This document shows, in pieces, positions 10,097 to 18,411 of a stretch of 64,000 nucleotides of DNA (position 1 is the stretch's first letter; every line of letters begins with the position of its first letter). Source of the stretch: Thermoanaerobaculia bacterium (GTDB taxonomy: Bacteria > Acidobacteriota > Thermoanaerobaculia > Gp7-AA8). Where the stretch lies: positions 98,624 to 162,623 of the forward strand of contig JADGNZ010000008.1 in NCBI GenBank assembly GCA_017883205.1, written 5' to 3'. Below the pieces are notes generated by a model. That model was not told the DNA's origin and did not search any database. It saw only the letters and a list, made by a program, of their open reading frames with translations. The translations under genes and the position numbers were made by a program.

Positions 10097-10126
10097 TTGA
10101 CTGCACGCATATAGCAATGCTATTTT
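10097..10126 (+). promoter_or_regulatory. Sigma70-type promoter
   Basis: TTGACT at 10097-10102 and TATTTT at 10121-10126 with an 18-bp spacer, in an unusually AT-rich patch. The predicted start of transcription is about 10133. It is followed by a compact structured region and a terminator about 170 bp later. Confidence 0.6.
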
Positions 10127-10132
10127 CCGCCG

Positions 10133-10298
10133 CCCTATGAAACTCATGGATCAATTGATTGAACGCGCACAGCGCAGCTCCTGGCCTTCGGGTCTCGGCT
10201 GCAGGTTTGCGCCGGAGGTGCCTCGAATCGGGTAGAGAACCGCACATCTACCTCATTGCGAGGCCCCTTCGAACCGTCTGGTCGAAGGGGCTTTTTGT
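10133..10298 (+). ncRNA. Candidate structured small RNA (or leader-peptide transcript), about 166 nt
   Basis: A promoter and a strong terminator bracket this segment with no family gene inside. It folds into clear nested stems: GCGCA 10165-10169 with TGCGC 10208-10212; inside that CAGC 10175-10178 with GCTG 10198-10201; and inside that GGCC 10183-10186 with GGTC 10191-10194 closed by a TTCG tetraloop. A second stem pairs GAGGT 10215-10219 with ACCTC 10250-10254. I do not recognise 6S, SRP, tmRNA or RNase P signatures. A 32-codon ORF also occupies the same transcript, so it could be a peptide-coding mRNA instead. Confidence 0.4.
10137..10235 (+). CDS. Possible 32-residue peptide, nearly leaderless
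   Basis: ATG at 10137 lies only about four bases after the predicted transcription start, then runs 32 codons to TAG at 10233. The peptide begins MKLMDQLIERAQRSSW. No ribosome-binding site is possible in such a short leader, so it would be translated as a leaderless message if at all. It overlaps the structured RNA candidate completely. No family is recognised. Confidence 0.25.
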   Translation: MKLMDQLIERAQRSSWPSGLGCRFAPEVPRIG

Positions 10299-10300
10299 TT
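10263..10300 (+). terminator. Rho-independent terminator
   Basis: A 10-bp perfect stem, GCCCCTTCGA (10263-10272) with TCGAAGGGGC (10282-10291), and a 9-nt loop, followed by TTTTTGTTTCTTT. It ends the short transcript starting near 10133. Confidence 0.85.
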
Positions 10301-10419
10301 CTTTGTGCGATTTCAACTTAGGCGATAAGCCGTCCGGGCCGGCGGCGGGCGTCCGTGTCATGACGACATTCGGATTGCCTGTTCCGTGAACGGGTTCTGA
10401 CGATGGAGGTTTGCCGCAC

Positions 10420-10495
10420 TAACGTATAGCTCAGTGGATAGAGCACAGGACCAGGGATCCTGCATACACGGGTTCGAATCCCGTTACGCTAACCA
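10420..10495 (+). tRNA. tRNA-like gene, apparent anticodon AGG (Pro?), atypical
   Basis: Cloverleaf parts in order: acceptor TAACGTA/TACGCTA (one A-C mismatch at pair 3-70), D-arm GCTC/GAGC with loop AGTGGATA, anticodon stem CAGGA/TCCTG, loop CCAGGGA, variable CATAC, T-arm ACGGG/CCCGT with loop TTCGAAT, discriminator A and an encoded CCA. Read canonically the anticodon is AGG with G37, which would suit proline. Position 33 is C instead of the nearly universal T, and A34 in a proline tRNA is rare in bacteria. It may be a divergent or decaying copy. Confidence 0.7.
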
Positions 10496-10514
10496 AAGGC
10501 CTTCAAAGCCTTTT
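10495..10514 (+). terminator. Short hairpin after the tRNA
   Basis: AAAGGC (10495-10500) pairs with GCCTTT (10508-10513), followed by a short T/A-rich stretch. It is a plausible weak terminator for the tRNA transcript. Confidence 0.4.
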
Positions 10515-10800
10515 CAAAACAACGACTGACCGCCGTAAGTGGTCAACCGGGCGACGGCGGGATTCGTCCCGCCAGCCAAAGGCTCCGGCCTGAGGCAAAC
10601 GGAAAGCCGGCGCCTTGAGGCAATCGCGAGGCACGCGACGAAGCAGCGTAGACGACATCGTCGAGCGGAAGAGCAGGTGGCTTCCACAAGACGGTGATCG
10701 GAACACTGCCGAGCGCGCAGCAACGATCGCCCCGCGCGGGCGACGTGGCGAACGAAGGCTCGCCGTCGCAAGGTTCTTGTTCAGTCGGGAGTTTTGGATT
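10515..10800. other. Intergenic, no gene recognised
   Basis: Roughly 290 bp between the tRNA and the palindromic repeat. Open frames on the minus strand are low-complexity and do not resemble proteins. The phrase CGAACGAAGGCTCGCC and neighbouring text look like dispersed-repeat DNA, but no second copy occurs in this window. Confidence 0.35.
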
Positions 10801-10858
10801 CACCACAGAGACACAGAGAGCACTGAGAATTCTCTGTGTCCTCTGTGTCTCTGTGGTG
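10801..10858. repeat. Palindromic CACAGAG-type repeat
   Basis: CACCACAGAGACACAGA (10801-10817) pairs with its exact reverse complement at 10842-10858. The spacer itself contains CTCTGTGTC-like text, so each arm is built from short degenerate direct repeats of an ACACAGAG motif. It lies upstream of the SPFH gene. Another palindrome with the same design but GC-rich text lies at 22312-22375. Confidence 0.8.
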
Positions 10859-10972
10859 AGTCTTTCTCAAGTTCTAATCAGGCATTGCCTCAACGGCCGA
10901 CTGCAGCGGACGAACGGGCATAAGAAGCCGGATCTTTGTCATCCGGCATCAAACGAAAGGAGGTACCGACCA

Positions 10973-12079
10973 ATGTTCCATCGTTACAAGATCAATCCGC
11001 ACGAGCGAGGTCTCCTGTTCAAGGAGGGCGATCTCGTCACCGTGCTCGGGCCGGGTGTGCACTGGTACCTCGACCCGCTCATGAAGCTGCGTCTGCACGT
11101 CGTGTCGCCTCGGGTCAATCCGTGGCTGGTGCATCCGTCGCTCGATCTCATCGCCCGCTCCGGAGAGCTCGGCAGCGAGGCGACTGTCATCGACCTCAAC
11201 GATCATCAGCGCGGACTGGTGTGGATCGACAAGCGTTTCGCTCGTCTTCTGGCCCCGGGTCTCTACGTTCTCTGGAACGTCGAGCACGAGGTTCGGGTCG
11301 AGATCGTCGACGCCCGTTCCATGCAGCTCGTCCACGCCGATCTCCCGGTCATCATGAAGGGCTCCGGCGCGAGTGAGCTTCTGGAGATCGTGAACGTCGA
11401 GGCCGGCCACAACGGCGTCTGGTTCCGCGACGGCGCGTACCAGGCGACGCTGGCTCCGGGTGCGTGGGTGTTCTGGAAGGGCACCGGACGGCTCAAGGTG
11501 ATCGACGTCGATCTCCGCGAGCAGACGCTCGACATCAACGGTCAGGAGATCATGACGGCCGACAAGGTCACGCTGCGGCTCAATGCTCTCGTCGTTTACC
11601 GCGTCACCGATCCGCTGCGGTCGGTCGCCGAGGTCGATGGCGCGGGACAGGCGCTGTATCGGGCCGCGCAGCTCGCGCTGCGTGAGATCGTCGGTGCGCG
11701 GGAGCTCGACGTACTGCTCGTCAGCAAGGAGGCTCTGGCCACCGAGCTGTCGGAGCTCACGAAGGCGCGTGCCGGCGAGCTCGGTCTGACTGTTCTTTCT
11801 ACCGGTATCCGTGACGTCATCCTGCCGGGCGACATGAAGGAGCTGATGAACAAGGTCATGGAGGCCCGCAAGGCCGCCGAGGCGTCGCTCATCAGCCGGC
11901 GTGAGGAGACGGCATCGATGCGTATGCAGGCGAACACGGCGAAGATCCTCGAGTCGAACCCAACGCTGATGAAGCTGAAGGAGCTCGAGGTGCTCGAGAA
12001 GGTCGCCGACAAGGCCAACCTCACCGTGCTTCTCGGCGGCGAGAGCGGCCTGAACGAGCGCGTAATGAAACTGCTGTAA
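10973..12079 (+). CDS. SPFH/band-7 family protein (slipin-like)
   Basis: A 368-residue SPFH-domain protein. ATG 10973 is preceded by a strong Shine-Dalgarno sequence AAAGGAGGT (10956-10964), which decides the start over upstream in-frame codons. Two N-terminal repeats of a beta-rich unit (HERGLLFKEGDLVTVLGPGVHW, then DHQRGLVWIDKRFARLLAPG, then HNGVWFRDGAYQATLAPG) precede the SPFH core with VIDLREQ-like text and the helical ADKVTLRLNALVVYRVTDP. A coiled-coil-prone helix rich in Glu/Ala/Lys follows. No clear N-terminal membrane anchor is seen, unusual for slipins. Such proteins scaffold membrane microdomains; the specific role here is unknown. Confidence 0.85.
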   Translation: MFHRYKINPHERGLLFKEGDLVTVLGPGVHWYLDPLMKLRLHVVSPRVNPWLVHPSLDLIARSGELGSEATVIDLNDHQRGLVWIDKRFARLLAPGLYVLWNVEHEVRVEIVDARSMQLVHADLPVIMKGSGASELLEIVNVEAGHNGVWFRDGAYQATLAPGAWVFWKGTGRLKVIDVDLREQTLDINGQEIMTADKVTLRLNALVVYRVTDPLRSVAEVDGAGQALYRAAQLALREIVGARELDVLLVSKEALATELSELTKARAGELGLTVLSTGIRDVILPGDMKELMNKVMEARKAAEASLISRREETASMRMQANTAKILESNPTLMKLKELEVLEKVADKANLTVLLGGESGLNERVMKLL

Positions 12080-12083
12080 ACAC

Positions 12084-12110
12084 GTCAGGGGCGGTTCAGC
12101 CGCCCCTGAC
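12084..12110 (+). terminator. Strong hairpin after the SPFH gene
   Basis: An 11-bp perfect stem, GTCAGGGGCGG with CCGCCCCTGAC, with a 5-nt loop, starts 5 bases after the stop codon. It lacks a long T tract (ACTTTGG follows), so it may act as an mRNA stabiliser or partial terminator. Confidence 0.65.
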
Positions 12111-12157
12111 ACTTTGGCGAAAGAAGAGACTGTCGCCCCGCGCGGTATCCTCCGATC

Positions 12158-12985
12158 ATGCGAAGTCCAACACTGCTCATCCTGTTCATCGCGACTATCT
12201 CCAAATCCGCGCTCTGCGCTGACTCCGTCGACCTTGACGCCTACGGTAAATGCACCGAAGCCGGCCGCGCTCGCGCTACACCCTCGGTTGTCATGGCCGC
12301 TTGCAAGGAAACCGCGGACAAGGGAATCCCCGCCGCGCAGTACGTGATCGGTGTCACCTTCCTGAACGCGGACGGTGTCAAGTCGCCCCAAGCTCTCGAA
12401 TGGCTCACGCGTGCGGCGGCAACCGGTCATCCTCCTGCGCAGCATGCCCTCGCCATGATCAAGATGAGTAGCGCCGTTGAGTCCGATCGAAGCGAGGGGC
12501 GCGAGCTGATGCGCCAGTCAGCTTGCAGCGGGTTTCCACAGGCGAGCCAGCTGCTAGAGAATGCCAAGATTCCACGCGCACAGCTTCATTGCGATGACTC
12601 GCCAACAAACTTTAACGGCACATGGAACATGGCGCTCGTCACGACAAAAGCGCCGCCGGCAGGAACACCGAAGCTCAACTATCGGATTTTGATCGAGAAC
12701 GACGCATCGAAAGTGTTTTACGAAGCCGACGGCAAGTGGATCGAGTCGAAGCCAGGCAAGTTCCGCTTGATCCGCGAAGGCCAGACTGCCGTAATCTCCT
12801 CGATCGATTCCGGCTGGGATTTCGACGGCCAGTGGATCGAGACATGGTCGTTTTATCTCCTCCGCACGGGTAACAAGACCGCCTTCGCGAGTTTCGTTCG
12901 AACTGTGAACAACCCCCACCTCCCTCCCTCTTTGAACTGGAAGGCATTTAGTTTCTTTGCTGATGGACCGGCGTCGCGCGATTGA
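12158..12985 (+). CDS. Secreted protein with Sel1-like repeats
   Basis: A 275-residue protein with a probable Sec signal peptide (MRSPTLLILFIATISKSALC, cleavage near residue 21). Residues about 45-130 contain Sel1/TPR-like helical repeats: KGIPAAQYVIGVTFLNADGV, then SPQALEWLTRAAATGHPPAQ, then a SACSGFPQASQLLENA segment. The C-terminal half is beta-rich and unassigned. It is probably periplasmic and scaffolds protein interactions. It is flanked by hairpins on both sides and so forms its own transcription unit. Confidence 0.75.
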   Translation: MRSPTLLILFIATISKSALCADSVDLDAYGKCTEAGRARATPSVVMAACKETADKGIPAAQYVIGVTFLNADGVKSPQALEWLTRAAATGHPPAQHALAMIKMSSAVESDRSEGRELMRQSACSGFPQASQLLENAKIPRAQLHCDDSPTNFNGTWNMALVTTKAPPAGTPKLNYRILIENDASKVFYEADGKWIESKPGKFRLIREGQTAVISSIDSGWDFDGQWIETWSFYLLRTGNKTAFASFVRTVNNPHLPPSLNWKAFSFFADGPASRD

Positions 12986-13023
12986 TTCGGCAGACCCGCG
13001 ATGGGTTATGCACTCGAAAGAAA

Positions 13024-13048
13024 GGGGAGGGCATCGAGCCCTCCCCTT
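13024..13048 (+). terminator. Terminator after the Sel1 gene
   Basis: GGGGAGGGC (13024-13032) pairs perfectly with GCCCTCCCC (13038-13046) around a 5-nt loop, followed by TT and a mixed tract. It lies 39 bp past the stop codon. Confidence 0.7.
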
Positions 13049-13118
13049 CCGAGTAAGGTAACACTTTTCCTCCGAGGCTCTCCAGCTTCAACCACGATTG
13101 CGGAAGATCACTATTCGA

Positions 13119-13877
13119 ATGCACCTCATCGGACTCGATATCGGCTTCTCAGCAAAACGACGCACAAACGCGCTCGCGGAGGTAGCGAACGGCGATCTTC
13201 GCGTTGTGAAGCTCAATGTGGCTGAGCGCGATCTAGAGTTACAGCGACACCGTGAAGTCGACGTCATCGCTATCGATGCGCCTCTCGTTCCCTCGGGCTG
13301 CCCTGCAACGAGACCGAGGCTCGTTGAGCAGATCTTCAGCAGAGGACTCTTCCAGAAGCGGTGCAAACCAGGAGCCTCGCACGTTCGCGGAACCGGTCAC
13401 CTGTTGCGCGAACATGGGATGCGATCAGCAGTGGCGATTGCCGAGGCTTCGCGATGGGGACGAGACTTGCCATTTCCGACGATCGTCCCGGATTGCGGAG
13501 TCATCGAGGCATTCCCAAACGCGTTTCTGGGTGTTGCGGTGCCGGATCAAATATTTGTCGAACGTCCAAAGCTCCCTCGTGGAGCGAAGTTCGACTGGCT
13601 TTACGATCAATGGATCGCTCTCGATCTCTTCTCAGAAGCCGTGCTGCGCTGCGGTCTTCCGCTTGAGCTGACGTCGGTGCTGCACGCGGAACGCGATCAC
13701 GAAAAGCGAGCCGCGCTAATCTGCCTCTTGACTGCCGCCTTCGCCGCAGCCGGGACCGCCGCGGTGATCGGAGACTCTCAGACCGGATACTTCTTTCTGG
13801 CGGACACCGACCTCTGGGCTCTGTGGGCGCTCGAGTCGCTCGGTACTCACGCGAACGTGAACCGACATCCGCAGTAG
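13119..13877 (+). CDS. DUF429-like protein (predicted RNase H-fold nuclease)
   Basis: A 252-residue protein beginning MHLIGLDIGFSAKRR; I use ATG 13119 because this is where the DUF429-type strand with its first acidic residue begins, although ATG 13098 is in frame. A second acidic motif appears as VIAIDAPLVPSG, and VIEAFPNAFLGV and EKRAALICLLTAAFAA follow in the order expected for the family. DUF429 proteins are predicted nucleases of RNase H-like fold with unknown substrates. It is a single gene between hairpins and no partner is evident. Confidence 0.65.
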   Translation: MHLIGLDIGFSAKRRTNALAEVANGDLRVVKLNVAERDLELQRHREVDVIAIDAPLVPSGCPATRPRLVEQIFSRGLFQKRCKPGASHVRGTGHLLREHGMRSAVAIAEASRWGRDLPFPTIVPDCGVIEAFPNAFLGVAVPDQIFVERPKLPRGAKFDWLYDQWIALDLFSEAVLRCGLPLELTSVLHAERDHEKRAALICLLTAAFAAAGTAAVIGDSQTGYFFLADTDLWALWALESLGTHANVNRHPQ

Positions 13878-13950
13878 CTTTTCGTTGAGTCCGAGGGACA
13901 ATGCGTGCCTGAGCTTCTGCGTCTTGATGCCGAGGCAGGACCGAGGGGTT

Positions 13951-14136
13951 ATGGACTATCCGTGGTGGACGATTGACGCCGCAGATTACGGCCTGCGAGA
14001 AGAGGATGAGATCCACTGCCTCGACTGCGCCGAACGAAACGGAAAAGCCCTCGGCCGCGAGCTCACCGACTCGGAGATAGCCGAGGCCGGGGGCGTCAGT
14101 TGTCAGTCATGCGGCCGAAGATGGCGGGCAGCCTAG
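13951..14136 (+). CDS. Small zinc-ribbon-like protein
   Basis: A 61-residue protein starting at ATG 13951 (MDYPWWTIDAADYG). Two CxxC pairs, CLDC and CQSC, 33 residues or so apart, suggest a single bound zinc. An in-frame ATG at 13885 would add 22 residues with no similarity. Function unknown; the composition (acidic, aromatic N-terminus) looks like a real protein. It follows the DUF429 gene by 73 bp. Confidence 0.45.
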   Translation: MDYPWWTIDAADYGLREEDEIHCLDCAERNGKALGRELTDSEIAEAGGVSCQSCGRRWRAA

Positions 14137-14306
14137 GAGTTTGCGCGGCCAGAGACTACGAAGCCGCCCTTCACGCAGGCAAGAACGTCGGCGAATTTCG
14201 ACATCCGCCCTGGCAGCACTCGGGCGAGGACGCCCGAGTGCCCGCGGTCGAGACGACCGCACTCCTTACGACGTGCAGTGGTGAGGAGTGTGGGCGTCTC
14301 GCCAGG

Positions 14307-14352
14307 CGTCTCGCCCGCGGCCATCGGGGCGTCCCGCCTCGGTGGTTGGATC
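14307..14352. repeat. Dispersed repeat, copy 1
   Basis: The segment starting CGTCTCGCCCGCGGCC and ending GGTTGGATC matches 25575-25621 closely in the same orientation. It follows other short inverted repeats (GCACTCGGGCG with CGCCCGAGTGC at 14217-14245). Here it is intergenic; copy 2 is inside a coding sequence. Confidence 0.65.
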
Positions 14353-14427
14353 CGGCCTGATAGCTCTAACGGATTGAACCAGAAACCTGATCGAGTCACA
14401 CGAAGGAGCGGCTGCTATCCTGGCTTC

Positions 14428-15279
14428 GTGACATCTGGTCAGGATTGGAGCGAGCTCGAAGTAGAGGCGATCGTCGCTGACTACTTCTCGATGCTGGTGA
14501 AGGAGCGACAAGGCGTGCCTTACAACAAGAGTGCGCATCGCCGGGCATTGAAGCCACTACTCCGAGACCGGTCCGATGGGTCGATCGAGATGAAGCATCA
14601 GAACATCACTGCCATTCTGATCGAGGCAGGGCATCCTTACATTCGCGGATACAAGCCGGCATCGCAATATCAAGGCTTGCTGAGCGATGTGGTCCTCGAT
14701 CGGCTGGATGGCGACGCAGCGCTTCGGCATCTAGCCGTCGAATTCGCCGAGGCAGTGGTTCAGCCTCCACAGATCGGCGACATGCTCTCCTTGATGACCA
14801 AACCTCCCGACCTTCTCGAGTCGGCACGTCTTGCCCTCGCTTCGCAGAAACGAAGACGGCAGGCACGAACGATCGATTACCTCGCGCGTGAATCGCGGAA
14901 TCGCGCAATCGGATTCGGAGGAGAAGCCCTGGTTGTCAGCTACGAGCGCGCGCGACTCAGCTCCCTCGGCTGCGACACGCTCGCGCAACGCGTGCAGCAT
15001 GTCGCAGCCACGATTGGCGACGGATTGGGCTATGACGTCCTCTCTTTCACTGCTGATGGCCGCGATCGATTCATCGAAGTGAAGACCACGCAGCTCGGAC
15101 CAATGACTCCGTTTTACATCACCGAGAGCGAGATATCCTTCTCAACCGAGAACCACGATCACTACTCGCTCTACCGCGTCTACGATTTCGCAGCGCGGCC
15201 ATTGATGTTTTCGCTCGATGGGCGAGTCGAGAGCAATTGCACGCTCCACGCGACACAGTTCATGGCGCTGCCGCGGTGA
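14428..15279 (+). CDS. DUF3883 domain protein (predicted nuclease-like C-terminus)
   Basis: A 283-residue protein. GTG 14428 is preferred because the frame upstream runs through dispersed-repeat DNA. The C-terminal third has the DUF3883 pattern: GYDVLSFTADGRDRFIEVKT, then TPFYITESEISF and YSLYRVYDF. The spacing D...EVKT is the PD-(D/E)xK nuclease-type core. The N-terminus (VEAIVADYFSMLVKERQGVP, KPLLRDRSDGSIEMKHQNI) is a helical domain common in the same families. DUF3883 proteins often sit in restriction or defence settings, but here it is solitary. Confidence 0.75.
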   Translation: MTSGQDWSELEVEAIVADYFSMLVKERQGVPYNKSAHRRALKPLLRDRSDGSIEMKHQNITAILIEAGHPYIRGYKPASQYQGLLSDVVLDRLDGDAALRHLAVEFAEAVVQPPQIGDMLSLMTKPPDLLESARLALASQKRRRQARTIDYLARESRNRAIGFGGEALVVSYERARLSSLGCDTLAQRVQHVAATIGDGLGYDVLSFTADGRDRFIEVKTTQLGPMTPFYITESEISFSTENHDHYSLYRVYDFAARPLMFSLDGRVESNCTLHATQFMALPR

Positions 15280-15340
15280 ATCTGGACTGCGCGCAAGTGG
15301 GTAGCCCCACCCGGTGATTTTCTTGCACTACTCCTGACCG

Positions 15341-16330
15341 ATGCCAACGCCCTTCTCCGTTCTTGATCTCGCGTTTGTTCCTGCCGGCTCTGCGCCGTCC
15401 GATGCGTTGCGGAACACGCTCGATCTTGCGCGGCATGCGGAGCGGTGGGGTTTCCGGCGGTTCTGGCTCGCGGAGCATCACAACATGATCGGGATCGCCA
15501 GCGCGGCGACGGCGGTGGTCATCGGCTATGTCGCGGCGGGCACGCGCACGATCCGCGTCGGGGCGGGCGGGATCATGTTGCCGAATCACGCGCCGTTGGT
15601 GATCGCGGAGCAGTTCGGGACGCTCGAGTCGCTTTACCCGAACCGCATCGACCTCGGGCTGGGGCGCGCTCCGGGAACCGATCAGCGCACGTTGCGTGCG
15701 TTGCGCGTCTCACCTCTGAGCTCCGACACCTTCCCGCAGGATGTGATCGAGCTTCAGTCGTACTTTGCACCGCTTCGCGAGGGACAGCTCATTCAAGCGG
15801 TGCCGGGAACCGGTCTCAACGTCCCGCTGTGGATTCTGGGATCGAGCCTTTTCGGCGCACAGCTCGCGGCCGAGCTCGGGCTCCCCTACGCCTTCGCTTC
15901 GCACTTCATGCCGGGAGCGCTGATGGAGGCGATGGCGATCTATCGCGCGCGATTCAAGCCGTCGAGCCAACTCGATCGTCCCTACGCCATGGCCGGCGTC
16001 AATGTCTTCGCAGCCGATACCGACGCGGAGGGGCGCCGCCTCTTTACGTCTGCGCAACAGTCGTTCGCGAATATCTTTCGCGGAACGCGTGGACGTCTGC
16101 CGCCGCCAATCGACGACATCGAGACGTACTGGACGCCCGAGGAAAAGACGCAGGCCTCCGCGATGCTGGCCTGCTCGTTCGCCGGTTCCCGCGATACCGT
16201 TCGCCGAGGACTGGCCGGTTTCATCGAGCGGACGGGTGTCGATGAGGTCATCGTGGCGTCGGCGATTTACGATCACGCCGCGCGGCTTCGCTCGTACGAG
16301 ATCGTGGCGGAGATCGCAAGTGTGCTGTAG
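15341..16330 (+). CDS. LLM-class flavin-dependent oxidoreductase (luciferase-like)
   Basis: A 329-residue TIM-barrel flavoprotein of the bacterial luciferase superfamily. Diagnostic text includes [12 protein letters not shown] at the N-terminus, [43 protein letters not shown] and [20 protein letters not shown]. It would use FMNH2 and oxygen on an unknown substrate in the cytoplasm. The proteins of this subgroup (YhbW/YwcH-like) are annotated alkane-type monooxygenases without proof. It is monocistronic. Confidence 0.92.
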   Translation: MPTPFSVLDLAFVPAGSAPSDALRNTLDLARHAERWGFRRFWLAEHHNMIGIASAATAVVIGYVAAGTRTIRVGAGGIMLPNHAPLVIAEQFGTLESLYPNRIDLGLGRAPGTDQRTLRALRVSPLSSDTFPQDVIELQSYFAPLREGQLIQAVPGTGLNVPLWILGSSLFGAQLAAELGLPYAFASHFMPGALMEAMAIYRARFKPSSQLDRPYAMAGVNVFAADTDAEGRRLFTSAQQSFANIFRGTRGRLPPPIDDIETYWTPEEKTQASAMLACSFAGSRDTVRRGLAGFIERTGVDEVIVASAIYDHAARLRSYEIVAEIASVL

Positions 16331-16513
16331 CCGGGGGAAACGCATGAACCACCTGTACCCGCAACCCAAGTGATCTGAGCAACCTGGTGAGAATGTTGAC
16401 GGTTCAATGTTGCGGGGACACGCCGAAGTGTAACGCTGCCAGCAACATGCGCGCGCACGTGTGCACCCAGCACACTACGCTGCGACACGGGGGTGCGCAC
16501 AGCTGGTCTCGCG

Positions 16514-16887
16514 CCGTGTACCCCACAGTCCCGCACCGTGTACCCCACGGTCCCACACCGTGTACCCCACGGTCACACACCATGTACCCCACGGTTACAC
16601 ACCGTGTACCCCACGGTCCCACACCGTGTACCCCACGGTTACACACCGTGTACCCCACGGTCCCACACCGTGTACCCCACGGTCACACACCGTGTACCCC
16701 ACGGTCCCACACCGTGTACCCCATGGTCACACACCGTGTAACCCATGGTCACACACCGTGTACCCCACGGTCCCACACCGTGTACCCCATGGTCCCACAC
16801 CGCGTACCCCACGGTCCCACACCGTGTACCCCACGGTCCCGCGCCGTGTACCCGAGGGTCAAACCCCTGTACCCGACGTTCCCGCCT
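16514..16887. repeat. Array of 16-17 palindromic 22-bp units (array 1)
   Basis: Units begin at 16514, 16536, 16558, 16580, 16602, 16624, 16646, 16668, 16690, 16712, 16734, 16756, 16778, 16800, 16822 and 16844, exactly 22 bp apart, with a degenerate unit at 16866. Each holds an inverted repeat ACCGTG-TACCC-CACGGT followed by a variable spacer (cccac, cacac or tacac). Several units have compensating or near-compensating changes (CCATGG-like). All three forward frames are open because 22 is not a multiple of 3, so the long frames here are not evidence of protein. Confidence 0.95.
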
Positions 16888-16956
16888 GCCGCAGCGCGCG
16901 CGTGGCAGCATCCACTCTCCAGACACGCGCTTGCGCCGGCGGCGGGACGCCACCGA

Positions 16957-17037
16957 GCCAGCCGGCGAGGACGCCAGCGTTCCATCCGCCTGTGGCGTAC
17001 TTTGAGCCGGCGGAACGCTGGCGTCCCGCCGGCTGGC
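16957..17037. repeat. REP-like long inverted repeat
   Basis: A left arm at 16957-16983 (GCCAGCCGGCGAGGACGCC...) pairs with a right arm at 17012-17037 (...GGCGTCCCGCCGGCTGGC) around a 28-nt loop, with one or two mismatches. It is a GC-rich extragenic palindrome in the 1.08-kb gap between the oxidoreductase and the cation-efflux gene. The remainder of this gap (17038-17412) has no gene. Confidence 0.8.
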
Positions 17038-17412
17038 CAGGCGGCGTCTCGCCGCCTACCGTGCGTCGAAGCGCGGCTTCGGCGACTCACGACGACAGCA
17101 CTTCTTACCCGGCCAGAATTTCCGGAACCGGCAGGTGCCCACTGGGACACAGTGCGTACCCTACTGGGACACGGTCGGTGTCCCAAAGGGGTACGGGGGA
17201 CTCCTGCAACGGTGTCAACGGCCATCCAACTTTCCCCCGGTTGGCCAGCTAATGATCCCGCCTGTTCAACATGGAACAGTCAACATTCCGTGCTCCAGAT
17301 CCAGCCGAAGTACCAGAATCGCCGTGAGGCGCGAAGATTTCAAACGTAGTAAAACAGAGCGGAAGCGGCGACTCCGTCCTCTTTCGCCGCCACAAAGAAA
17401 GCAAGACCACGC

Positions 17413-18411
17413 ATGCTAAGCAGACAGCCGCGGCGGCGTTCCTCCACTGCTATGCGGCGTGCCGCGGAAGGAGAGAGCGTCCGCACGATCGTGATCGCGC
17501 TGCTCGCCAACCTCGTCATCGGGGCTGCGAAGTTGATGGCCGGTCTCGCTTCGCACTCGACGGGCATGCTGGCCGAGGCGGCACATTCCGCGGCGGATTC
17601 GGTGAACGAGATCTTTCTGGCCATCGGCCTGCGCCGCGAAAAGGACCCTCCCGACGAAATACATCCCCTCGGCCATGGACGCGAGCGTTTTCTCTGGGCC
17701 TTCATGGCCGCGATCGCATCGTTTCTGATCGGCGGCTGTCTCTCCATCGTCCTCGCAATCCGCGAGCTCGAGACGCGTCATCCGGTCGGCGCGACGATGG
17801 CGGCCTGGATCGTTCTGGCGATTTCGTTTGCGGCCGACGGCGCATCGTGGCTGCAAAGCATGCGGCAGGCACGGCGCCAGGCTCACGAATACGGCCTCAC
17901 GGTATGGCGCTACCTCGTCCGCGCTAGCGACCCGGTCGTCCGCGCCATCGTTGTCGAAGACAGCGCGGCGCTGGCCGGCCTCGCGATCGCTGCGGGTGGC
18001 CTTCTCGCGAGCAGAATCGCCGGGACGAACGTGCCCGATTCCATCGCATCGCTGCTGATCGGACTCCTGCTCGCCGTTACCGCATTCGGCGTGGCCCGGC
18101 CATTGGCCGATTTTCTGATCGGGCGATCCCTGCCGCCGGAGCAGGTCGACGCCGTTCATGCACTCGTCAGCCGGAATCCGGCGGTCGAAGAAGTGCTGAC
18201 GCTCCGCGCCGTCTACACAGGCCCGGAGGAGGTCGTCGTCTTCGCGAAAGTACATCCATCGCCGCACCTGAATATCGACGAGCTTTCGCGAGCCATGGAC
18301 GACCTCGATCACGCGATCCGATCCAGGTTCCCACTCATCGCCGACGTCTTCATCGACGTGACGAACACGCGCGGCGGCGGTGCCACGCACAAAGCTGAGA
18401 TCACGTCATGA
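17413..18411 (+). CDS. Cation diffusion facilitator (CDF) family transporter
   Basis: A 332-residue membrane protein with the CDF core: helix 2 metal-site motif HSTGMLAEAAHSAADSVNE, the paired helix 5 site DSAALAG (residues about 180), and five or six hydrophobic segments, then a soluble C-terminal domain ending with DVFIDVTN. It would export Zn2+ or a similar divalent ion in exchange for protons. Start is ATG 17413; a second in-frame Met lies 12 codons downstream. The next gene overlaps its stop by ATGA. Confidence 0.9.
   Translation: MLSRQPRRRSSTAMRRAAEGESVRTIVIALLANLVIGAAKLMAGLASHSTGMLAEAAHSAADSVNEIFLAIGLRREKDPPDEIHPLGHGRERFLWAFMAAIASFLIGGCLSIVLAIRELETRHPVGATMAAWIVLAISFAADGASWLQSMRQARRQAHEYGLTVWRYLVRASDPVVRAIVVEDSAALAGLAIAAGGLLASRIAGTNVPDSIASLLIGLLLAVTAFGVARPLADFLIGRSLPPEQVDAVHALVSRNPAVEEVLTLRAVYTGPEEVVVFAKVHPSPHLNIDELSRAMDDLDHAIRSRFPLIADVFIDVTNTRGGGATHKAEITS

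Noticed and set aside
10133..10298. 6S RNA, SRP RNA, tmRNA or RNase P RNA
   Set aside because: None of the conserved cores of these RNAs is visible; only generic stems are supported.
10949..12445. 498-codon antisense frame over the SPFH gene
   Set aside because: The sense strand has the strong Shine-Dalgarno and SPFH motifs.
16387..17349. Long open frames through array 1 in all three forward phases
   Set aside because: A 22-bp unit without stops opens every frame; the predicted proteins are repeats of a few residues with no folding or family signal.
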